Assembly (NCBI RefSeq): GCF_019320115.1 | Contig: NC_089598.1 | Coordinates: 87,869,560 to 87,933,559, forward strand | Length of the DNA stretch: 64,000 bases | Direction: 5' to 3' | Origin: Miscanthus floridulus | Lineage: Eukaryota; Streptophyta; Magnoliopsida; Poales; Poaceae | Shown here: positions 56,001-64,000 of the stretch, one piece after another | How positions within the stretch are numbered: the stretch's first letter is position 1 | Layout: the number at the start of each line of letters is the position of its first letter | Translations under genes and position numbers: made by a program | Notes under the pieces: generated by a model | Databases searched by the model: none | The model's input: only the letters and a program-made list of their open reading frames with translations | Told to the model about the DNA's origin: nothing

Positions 56001-56736
56001 CGCCGGCGAGGCGGTTGCTGGCGAGCCCCAGCACGACGAGGCTGGGCAGCCTGCACAGCGCGGCGGGGAGGCGGCCCTCGAGCGCGTTGCCCGAGAGGTT
56101 GAGCTCCTGGAGACCGCGCGCGTAGGCCGCCGCCCCCGCGTCTGGGAGCTCGCCGGAGATGGCGTTGCCCGCGAGCGAGAGCACGCGGAGCTCGGTGGCG
56201 TTGAGCAGCGTGGCCGGCAGGCCGCCGCTGAGGCTGTTCCCGGAGAGGTCGAGGTGGCGCAGGTGCTCGACGTGGCCGAGGTCCGGCGGCAGCGTCCCCG
56301 AGAGCTGCGCGTTGGGGAGCACGAGGCTGATGACCCGCGACACCGTGGCCGCCGCCAGCGACGCGCCGAGGCCGCCCGCCGCCGCGGTGGCGTTTAGCGG
56401 CGCAGTGGCGTTGGGCGCGGGCGCGGGCGCGGGAGCGGAGTTGCCGTTGCCGTCGGCGGAGGCCGAGGTCACGTTAACCGCCGCCGGTCCGGCGTTGGGC
56501 TGCGGGAAGCCGTTGCAGACGACGCCGTTCCAGGCGCACGGCGCGGCGTCGCTGTAGGTCCAGCCGGCCAGCGCGCCCAGCGGGTCCGCGGTGACCGCGT
56601 TCTTGAAGGCCATGAGCAGCACCCCGTCGGCATTGAGCCCGCGGGAGCGGGCGCACAGCGAGGCGAGAAGCAGAAGCAGCAGCCACCCCACCGCTCCCGC
56701 CGCAGCTCCGCCGCCGCCCCTCCTCCGCCCATCCAT
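53035..56736 (-). CDS. LRR receptor-like kinase, LRR-III type, atypical catalytic loop
   Basis: Two exons, 56736-54834 and 53783-53035, with a GT-AG intron splitting the kinase domain; 883 residues. The start MDGRRRGGGG is chosen over an in-frame Met 22 codons upstream (56802) because it puts the hydrophobic segment VGWLLLLLLASLCA at the N-terminus as a signal peptide. Order: LRRNT_2 domain (about 35-75, ending CAWNGVVC), an unusual Ala/Pro/Asn-rich spacer (75-135), about seven LRRs (RHLDLSGNSLSGGLP type, 140-340), a membrane segment (IVAIVVGDIAGVGLLFMLFMYAY, about 400-425), a basic stop-transfer, an acidic Ser-rich juxtamembrane region, then the kinase (about 545-860). The catalytic loop reads HGNLKPSN instead of HRDLKPEN and the DFG site is GDLG, so it is probably a pseudokinase, as is common in this subfamily. 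The ATP-site Lys (LAVRRIG) is replaced by Arg. Confidence 0.9.
53868..53956. mobile_element. hAT-like MITE in the kinase-gene intron
   Basis: AGCCTATTCGCTT at the left and AAACGAATCGGCT at the right form inverted ends. It sits wholly inside the intron (53784-54833), clear of both splice sites. The rest of the intron (54300-54720) looks repeat-derived (a CCCACAGCGCGATTATAAAC block), class unknown. Confidence 0.55.
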
Positions 56737-56802
56737 TGCCGCTGAGGCGAGCGAGCTTCCTAGACGGCCAGCGCCGGCGCCAACATGTCCGTCCTCGATC
56801 AT

Positions 56803-57520
56803 CCTCCTAGGCCGCTAGCTTCGTTGGCTGCATAGCACAGCAAGCGTTGACCGACCCGCTCCGGCCGGCTTCCTTGGAAGCTCAGCGCCCTCCCCTCACG
56901 GTCAGGGCTCAGGAGGAGGAGGAGGAGCAGGTGGAGAGGCGGTGCGAGCAGTGCGAGGTTGGCAATGGCATGTGAGGCTGGCGGGGCGGGGTGAGTGGAG
57001 CGGAATAAAGAAGCGATGCGCCGGGTGGGTGGCCGCGTGGGGTGGGACGGCCGTGAAACCTCCCCGGTTTTGAGCTGCCCAACCCGGCCGTGGCTCAGAT
57101 TCCACGCCCCGGCCGCTATAAATTTTCGAGTTGGGGGCCGGACGGCAGCCGGCATGCAGTACACACGTCGTTGTCGCCTCTGACCTCGCCCCTACCGACT
57201 ACTCCTACCGAGAGGGAAGAGACTGACAGACTGCTCCGTCTCCATATGGATGCAGTTTGCAGTAGCAGGCAAGTAGTAGGCGCAGCAGCTGTGCTCGTGG
57301 TCCAGGCAGGCCGTCGTCTGGTGGCGTGGATCATGGCATCGTAAAGCGTGACGCTGAGCATCGACCTGCCGTGCGCGCCCAGGCCCTCCGGTCGGCCGGG
57401 ACTCGGGTCTCCATCGCCGGCCAGCCGGCCGGCCGCGCGAGCGATGCTTTTGAGTTGGGTCGCGGTTGGGGACGGACGGATAACGGATTAGTTTCGCGGA
57501 TATTGCTACGTGGTCTTTGT
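56803..57520. other. Upstream region of the LRR kinase gene
   Basis: GC-rich probable promoter and 5' UTR of the kinase gene, with polypyrimidine-rich (minus strand) sequence around 56900-56940. No minus-strand TATA box could be placed with confidence; a TATAAA at 57118 is on the other strand. Confidence 0.35.
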
Positions 57521-58573
57521 CTTTAATCATGTGTGGTGCGCGGGTGCTGATGCAGAAAAAACGGCTTCTTTTTTCAGTTAGATCAGCGTCTCTGAGTTTG
57601 GTACTGTACCGGACGGGGTGCTGGTCGTCTCTCGTTTGTCGTCTGCTTTAAAAAAAACAATCTTTTGGACAGGAATCGGACACTTCATTCATACTTGAAC
57701 GCTGCGTGCTAATGCTACGTCTGGGGCAGATGTCTGCCGTTTTCATATACAGTTTGGTCACGTTTTGTAGAGCTCCGGTTCCAGTTAAAACAGTTTTAGT
57801 TGCGGCTTTATCTATGGAGCAGATTCACATGAGGAGCTGAATCTGTTTTTAGACCGTCCGACAAAACAGTTTCTCCTTATGATGAAAATGGATGAAATAT
57901 CCAGAATAGCCTTTTTTCTTTTTTTTTCTATCATTTTATTTCTTTTTATTTATTCTTTTTCTCACTGCCTTATCTCTACCTTATCACCCCGCACATGGAT
58001 AGGCCTCGTGTAGGTCGTTGCTCCTTTGTTCCTCTTCCTCGTGCGTCGACTTTGTCGTGTCTCCCCGTGTCGAGGCCACGGCTCCTAGCACCTCCCGAGC
58101 AGCGCGCATCGCCCTAGCCCTGCCCCCGCATCTCGCCGCCCGCGCGCCCCATAACCTCTACGGCTGCGCGCCTCACCAGCACCCGGGCGGGGCCTTGCTC
58201 CTGGTTCCAGCGGATCAGGCACCGGTGTCCAGCAGACGCACCGCTGCCGCCCTCGTAGACGCGCCGGGGGCAAAAGAGACCCATGGCCGCGATGGGGCCC
58301 GCTACAACTAGAGAAAGTTGGAAGAAGCCACAAATTTTAGCTCCTACTCTCTCTATCTCCTCCCTTGTCTCAACTAGAATTCCGGGGCTTCTTCCTAAGA
58401 TCTGAGGAGGTTGGAGGCGTTTGGGCAGGTGGAGCCTAAAAACGAATTTAGGAGCCGGCGAAGGATACGTAACAAACGGGCCCTTACACTTCGCGCTACC
58501 CACCTCCTATCGGGCATTTTTTTTTATAAAACTAGATAAAAGTACTGGCTAGGCTTGCCAATTTGCCATCAGT
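57521..58573. other. Intergenic region
   Basis: GC-rich frames at 58018-58503 read in several frames and have no recognisable domain; A/T runs flank them. No gene is called. Confidence 0.35.
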
Positions 58574-58672
58574 GCTATGTTGGGGCCGTTTGGTCGGGCT
58601 CCCACTGTAGTGCCGCTACAGTACATGTCAGAGGAGCTGGAGCCACACGAATCTGTACCAAAAGGCCCATAA
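58574..58672. mobile_element. Short MITE
   Basis: GGGCCGTTTGGTCGGG at the left and ACCAAAAGGCCCATAAC at the right form inverted ends (GGNCCxTTTGGT) about 99 bases apart. No target duplication seen. Confidence 0.4.
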
Positions 58673-59044
58673 CCTGGCCGGCAGACGAAGGCTTGTATGG
58701 GGGACCTCTGGAATAAATGCATGGATGGGAGATCGTCGTCCTGCGATGAATGCGGGACGATTTTTCCATCTATGCCGTATTTGTTTAGAGAAATTTAGAG
58801 AAATCTGTGTTCTGAATAAAAAAAAAAACGGATCAGGACACGCCAACGGGCCTATAAACCTTGACACTGTGCCATCAGTGCAGGGGTCCCCCGGAAGAGG
58901 GAAATTCGGTTGTCACGTTACTGTACAACATGCTAGTGTGAAAAAGGAGTTGGAGGACGAGAGGCCAGGAGGAGATGGAATCTTGATGCATGCCATGCAT
59001 ACATGCGCCCATGCCAACGAAACCTGCATGGTGGCCACCCACGC

Positions 59045-59317
59045 GGGATAAAAACGGTAGGGATATTTTCCGACCGTATTTGAAACCGAATCCGTTTAGA
59101 GGGGTTGAGATCTGTCCGTATCCGAGTTCGGATATCCAACATCCGATACCGTATCTGTATCCAAATACTCAAATCGCATATTTATGATGTCGATATCCAA
59201 TCGTATCCTATCCGACATAGTTGACACTATCCGTATTCGAATCCAAATCCGAACAAAAATATAAAAACAAATATAATATCGGTGATATTCGTCCATAACC
59301 GATCCGTTTTTATCCCT
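59045..59317. mobile_element. hAT-type MITE with 8-base target duplication
   Basis: Left end GGGATAAAAACGG, right end CCGTTTTTATCCC(T), flanked by the perfect 8-base duplication ACCCACGC at 59037-59044 and 59318-59325. An 8-base duplication is diagnostic of hAT transposition. The interior (273 bases) is rich in TATCCG/CGGATA repeats and carries no ORF. Confidence 0.8.
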
Positions 59318-59878
59318 ACCCACGCATGCATGTGCCCATGCACGCACGACGACGACGACCGTGAAATGATCGAGCGCCGCTGCCCTGTCGTCGTAGCATG
59401 TACTGTACACGTCTGTCGCCCCATGGCCACGTACGCACGCGGCACGCACACATGTTGCTTGTCACATGGCGTGTACGCTTGTTGGGTGGTCGTGCTCATG
59501 CATGCTAGCTAGGTTTTGCTCGGTCCGTCTTTGACATGGACGCGTTTGAATTGGCCGTCACATTTATATATACGTGCCATCTTAATCTTAGCAGCAAGAT
59601 TATTATTAATCAATCGATCGCGGATGCAAGCAGTCGCTTTCACGATTGAGGAAATGATTATGCTTTTGTTTTTCCAGATTGAGTTTGTTGCTTGTTCAAC
59701 GTCATGCATGGAGCCAGCAGTTCCTGGACAAAAGCATATTATACTAAGTACGCATTATTGGAGGAATCCGTCGTCGTTCATGCATGCAACAACAAGATGA
59801 TGCTACGGAAGACAGTTAGGTCATAATTTCAGAATCATGCATGGGGCATATGCATGCACGGTGTACTATGATTATTGG

Positions 59879-59950
59879 CCCTGTTTGCTTGAGCTCAATA
59901 TTTTAGCATAAGCATTAGCGTAAGCTAAATTTTAACTTCAGCGAACAGGG
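59879..59950. mobile_element. Short hAT-like MITE
   Basis: CCCTGTTTGCT and AGCGAACAGGG are nearly perfect inverted ends only 72 bases apart. No target duplication recognised. Confidence 0.5.
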
Positions 59951-60447
59951 TGGTTGTCTGTAACTGGTCAACATCATATATAGGCATTGTATCTGTAGTG
60001 GCATATTATGTATATAATTTGTTTAGCAGTCGGTTTTCTGAAGGACGTACTACGACGGAGTTCTAGCGCAAAATTAAAGCATGTGTGTACTCGGTGACGG
60101 TGACCCATCAGTACCAGTATGTATATATGTCTACGTACGTGCGTACAGCTAGCGGTACACGGAGAGACAACGAAGTACAAGTTGACACAATACATGCATA
60201 TGCGCATGAGCGAGACATGCTCTGTTGTCCGTGCATAAGATTTTCTGCCATGCATGAAAAACAAGCACGTGTGTTTCTGGAGGAAATTAGTTGATGGTAT
60301 ATAATATGATCACTTCCATATATACTCCATGGAGTATATATATTATTGAAGTCGTTGTCCATGAAACATGAGTTATTTGGGTAGATTTCATTTGGTCAAT
60401 ATACAAAGGAAAAGTTTCTGGCCGGTTTATTTTCTACTCCATATATT

Positions 60448-60567
60448 CAGCCTGTTCACTCATTAGTTTCAGCCAGAGCTTATCAGTCATGGTACAATAT
60501 TTTTCTCTCACAACAAACCAGCACCAGTCGGGCTTATCAGTTCAGAAACCAACCAGCGAACATGCTG
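60448..60567. mobile_element. hAT-like MITE
   Basis: CAGCCTGTTC...GCGAACATGCTG inverted ends with an internal TTTTTCTCTCACAACAAACCAGC block, which also occurs in the element at 62211-62352. Confidence 0.5.
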
Positions 60568-60707
60568 ATTATCATTTCAGGATTTAACACACTACACACA
60601 TTGCCTCGGACCCAAGTACTACATGGATCCACGTGTCAGTGACACATCAAACGAGAAATCCGGATGTGGAAATGAGCCACCAAAAGTCTAGTGGTATCAT
60701 ATACTAT

Positions 60708-61043
60708 GGCCTTGTCTAGGATGTAAAGTTTTAGGGTGTCACATCGGGTATTATATGTGGGTGTCGTAGAGGGTGTTCGGATATTAATAAAAAAATTATA
60801 GAATCTATTAGTAATCCGCGAGACGAATTTATTAAGCCTAATTAATCCGTCATTAACACATGTGTGCTGTAGCACCACATTGTCAAAATCATGGACTAAT
60901 TAGGCATAAAAGATTAGTCTCGCAAATTAGTCCCAAACTGTGCAATTAGTTATTTTTTTAATCTATATTTAATACTCCATACGTGTGTATAAACATTCGA
61001 TGAGATAGAAAATAAACTTTACGGGGAGAAAATAAACAAGGCC
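60708..61043. mobile_element. MITE, GGCC-end family, copy 3 (best preserved)
   Basis: Begins GGCCTTGTCTAGG and ends AATAAACAAGGCC, inverted ends with one mismatch zone. Internal blocks match copies 1 and 2 in reverse orientation (GACGAATTTATTAAGCCTAATTA, GGACTAATTAGGC, AATCTATATTTAATACTCCAT). 336 bases, no ORF. Confidence 0.7.
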
Positions 61044-61224
61044 TATATGCTCATTACTGACATTTGGAGCAATAATAACATATAGATGCCCTACTATAAT
61101 GCGTTCTGGCAATATACGATGGGCCGGATCGAGATGATGTTGGTGTGTGCCGCGCGTGTGAAATGATTGGGTCGAATAGGGGTCCCTTTCCTAGCTTGCA
61201 CCGCCACTTGTGATTTGGAGCATA

Positions 61225-61610
61225 CTACGCCTCCCTCAGAGAAAGAAAAAAACAGTTCTAGTTTCTAGCTTTAGTCAAACCTAGCCAAATTTATAGAAAA
61301 TGTTATCAATGTTTACGGCACCAAATTTAAATACTATAAAAACAAATCTAATGATACTTACTGAGTGTTCGGCCGGGAAAGGAGCCGGCTTGTTCGGCTT
61401 ATTTTTCCAGCCGGAGCAGTGTTTTTCTGTCACAATATTTCAGCATGAACAGTATTTTCCAGCATGATCAGTGTTTTTTTAATCCCAGCCGAACACTCTC
61501 TTATATAATGTTATAAAAAGTAACATTTTTATACAATTTTTTTTTATAAAATATTTTTTTTGGATAAAATTGATCAAACATAAGATGATTTGATTTAAAA
61601 ATGTATTGTT
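61225..61610. mobile_element. Stowaway-like MITE interrupted by another MITE
   Basis: The left part CGCCTCCCTCAGAGAAAGAAAA...TTAGTCAAA and right part TTTGATCAAACATAAGATG are typical of Stowaway-like MITEs. It is split by a second element at 61363-61498, whose ends GAGTGTTCGGC and GCCGAACACTC are perfect inverted repeats (136 bases). Confidence 0.55.
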
Positions 61611-61950
61611 AGTCGCACGGGACGGAACACGTGATAAGTTTGGCCGGTGCACGTGATGGCTGCACGACGGGCCACATGGGACGGGAGATACTTATGTCAT
61701 CGATCATGCCACCATGATGCGAGCGTGAGATGAGATTGGTACTCCACTCGCAACTTCGCAAGGTAGTTCTGACAGAGCGGGTAAAAAAAAAAAGGCTCGT
61801 CCTCGTCTCATCTACGTACTGCTGCAGTGCTGCTGATGCGTGCTGTCCTTTTGTGTTCGAGTGCATATGTTTTCATTTTGAAACTCCCCAAAATCTTTTA
61901 TAGACTCGCCGGGAACATCGTTCTAGGGCTTCATCATTGGCTCTGGCCTG

Positions 61951-62834
61951 GCTGGGGATATGATGTTGCATTGGTTGCTTAATGCTAGCGGAATCTGGAT
62001 TATAGTTAATTAATGTGTGGGGTTGCAGCTAAGAGGTACTCTAAACAAGCATCAGGGTAAAAGGATAATTCTTCTTCTACTACTGTATCAAAAAGTCCAT
62101 CTTCTTTGCTGGTTGCTGGACCTGCAGGAGTTAAAAGGGTCTTTAACCCAACACTTCAGTTGAAAGGCAGTGCTAGCTGCGTGTTAATATTAATGCTGGA
62201 AAGAAATCTAGTGTTCGGCTGGCTGGCTGGGCTAGCTGGTGCTGGCCAGCCCACTCACGCGGTTATTGTTCACCAACTATAACAGTATTTTTCTCTCACA
62301 ACAAACCATCCGAAACAGTATTTTGGCTTTTTTTTAAGCTCAGCCGAACAGCCTTAGAACTTTGCTTCAGTACTCTGTACCAACTTTGGATATTACTAGT
62401 AGGAACTCCGTCACTCCGATAGCAAGCAATGACCTTGTTGCATCACACATTAACGGTGAGACCGCCGTGCAAATAAAGCTATCACCAACACTTGTACTGG
62501 TTATTACATTCAGACAGTGCCAAGTGAGTAAAGTGTGATGCAAGATTATATTAGTACGTACGATACAGACAGATCTCTGCGTACGCGACTGGTACGTACG
62601 GTGAAATTTTTTTGGCTCTGGGGATGTTGGTTGCTTAATGCTAGCGGAATAGTCTGGGTTAATTAATGTGTGCGTTGACGCTACTACTCTCTAAAGCATC
62701 AGGGCAAAAAGATATAGTTTTTTTTACTACTGTATTCCTACATTATCCAAAAGTCCATCTTCTTTGCTGGACCTGCAAGGGTTAAAAGGGTCTTTTTAAC
62801 CCAACACATTCTATCCTTCAATTGAAATGCATGT
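61951..62834. repeat. Local direct duplication (about 220 bases twice)
   Basis: 61951-62172 and 62616-62834 share blocks in the same order: GGTTGCTTAATGCTAGCGGAAT, TTAATTAATGTGTG, AGCATCAGGG, AAAAGTCCATCTTCTTTGCTGG, and GTTAAAAGGGTCTTT then AACCCAACAC. They are separated by about 440 bases that include a MITE at 62211-62352. Confidence 0.8.
62211..62352. mobile_element. hAT-like MITE between the duplicated blocks
   Basis: GTGTTCGGCTGG at the left and CAGCCGAACAGC at the right form inverted ends; internal ATTTTTCTCTCACAACAAACC block shared with the element at 60448. Confidence 0.6.
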
Positions 62835-63184
62835 TGTGTTATATTTATTGAGGCCATGTTTGGATCCTGTCTACTAATAGTGATAGCTAGAAGTGTTAGA
62901 TCCAAACAGGCAAGTGATATAGTAACTACTAGCAAAAGTAAGCAGGGTAAAATTAAAGTTGCTAATGAATTGCTAAGATCTAAGTAAGCTAGTTTTAGTG
63001 GAGTATGTATCCAAAAAGGGCCTGGTCCAGCTGGTAACTTTGCTTGAGTAGTTGCTTGTACCACTGTCAAAAGTTAAACCACGCTGGTCTTGAAGTTTTT
63101 ACTGTTACCACAGTGGAAACAAAGTTTACTTGACTTAGAGCTCTATGTATATTTATTTACACTCTATGTGTCAGGTATCGATAT

Positions 63185-63325
63185 TGGCCCCATTCGCTGG
63201 TCTGAAACTTGACTGAAACCGGCTGAAAAATGCTGTTCCGGCTGAATTGTTGTGCGAGAAAAACACTGTTCCAGCTGAAAAAAGAAGCCGAACAAGCCGA
63301 ATATGAGGTAAGCCGAATAGGGCCA
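63185..63325. mobile_element. Short MITE
   Basis: TGGCCCCATTCG and CGAATAGGGCCA form 12-base inverted ends with one mismatch, 141 bases apart. The interior repeats CAGCTGAA/CGGCTGAA blocks. Confidence 0.6.
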
Positions 63326-63339
63326 TTAGGGATACCCAA

Positions 63340-64000
63340 AGCAAGGAAGTTAGCGCACATGCTGACTTCTTCGGATGGGGCAAGACGTATTAAAAAGTCT
63401 CGCCCGACCCCGAGGCCACGGGCTCCGCCTCGCCCGACCCCAAAGCCGCGGGCTCCGTCTCGCCCGACCCCAGTTCATGCTCCGTCTCACCCGACCCCTC
63501 GGGTGCGGGTTCCGTCTCGCCCGACCCCAAGGACGCAGGTTCCGTCTCATTCGACGGGGACCCATACCGTCGCCAACCACTCCAGGTCCAAGCGTATGGG
63601 CCTGGGTCAAAACTCTGATACTAGGGAAGAGACAGGCACGCCTCGATGTAACCCATGGCCATAACAGGCTGTACCTAAGGATTCACATCAAGAACAGCGT
63701 CGGGTGTGCCGGTGCTATTTTGCCTAACCCTCGTACAAACGCTGACAGACGCGTCAGTTCACCACGACGTCCGCTGGGACGGAATGGAACGCCATGACCG
63801 GTAGATGACACCTGCACATGGCGCTAGTGACGAATAGGGCCACGACGTGGAGCCATCCTGGTTGACATCTACAGGATCAGCGGGGCCCACATGAAGGAGA
63901 AGAAGGACCTAGCGATCCTGGAAGCCTTCTTCTCTCTCGTTCTTCTCCTTTTTCTCCGCTGTAACCCGCGCTTTCCCATCACCTATAAAAGAGGAGACAA
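63340..64000 (+). repeat. Retrotransposon LTR-like sequence, cut by window end
   Basis: GC-rich sequence with a tandem repeat of about 30-34 bases (CTCGCCCGACCCC core, five or six copies) at 63398-63555, and a TATA box CACCTATAAAAGAGG at 63980-63994, resembling the U3 of a grass gypsy LTR. No domain or second LTR is visible to confirm the class. The start is approximate. Confidence 0.5.

Noticed and set aside
54877..56397. 506-residue plus-strand ORF opposite the LRR kinase
   Set aside because: Antisense shadow of GC-rich coding sequence, Arg/Val/Ala-rich without domains; the minus strand encodes a complete receptor kinase.
57118..57123. TATAAA as promoter of the kinase gene
   Set aside because: It reads on the plus strand, the wrong direction for the minus-strand gene.

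Overview
The window is nuclear DNA of a grass, most likely of the Andropogoneae (sorghum, sugarcane or Miscanthus type). The evidence is nested Ty1/copia and Ty3/gypsy retrotransposons, GT-AG split genes with GC-rich 5' exons, dense grass-type MITEs, and SIRE-like copia LTRs filled with a GACCGGACGC motif. There are no bacterial-style operons and no CRISPR array, and I identified no RNA gene.

Left block (1-33865): a nest of transposons. A decayed Ty3/gypsy element of the Tat type lies on the minus strand (1-8674). It has a second RNase H and an antisense two-exon ORF (86-859). It ends exactly inside the 5' LTR of a plus-strand Ty1/copia element (A, 8675-20099), whose 3' LTR is complete (18671-20099, TGAAAG...CTTTCA). 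Element A carries gag, protease, integrase, RT, RNase H and a long decayed third ORF. To its right is the tail of another LTR (20100-20656), then a PIF/Harbinger-type element (20793-33862, TSD TTA). This is split by a 12-kb minus-strand copia complex (21259-33301, TSD CCATC) holding three LTRs plus an LTR tip, and internal pieces that together make up one element.

Right block (33866-63180): low-copy, gene-bearing DNA. It holds four supported genes: (1) a seven-exon chloroplast-type UPF0047/YjbQ-family protein (34701-37306, +) with one GC-AG intron; (2) a single-exon mTERF-family protein (39021-40211, +); (3) a SHV3-like, GPI-anchor-type GDPDL protein (43525/44392-47835, +) whose proposed ten exons keep phase; (4) an LRR receptor-like kinase with an atypical catalytic loop (53035-56736, -, two exons). 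These genes work in unrelated processes (cofactor chemistry, organelle gene expression, cell-wall and surface organisation, signalling), so no functional cluster is implied. Between and inside them lie MITEs of hAT, Tourist and Stowaway type and a family with GGCC-type ends, plus a long inverted-repeat element, a 34-base poly-G run and a local duplication.

Right edge (63340-64000): GC-rich minisatellite and TATA-containing sequence that looks like the LTR of another retrotransposon running out of the window.

All exon boundaries come from reading frame, splice signals and family resemblance, not from transcripts.
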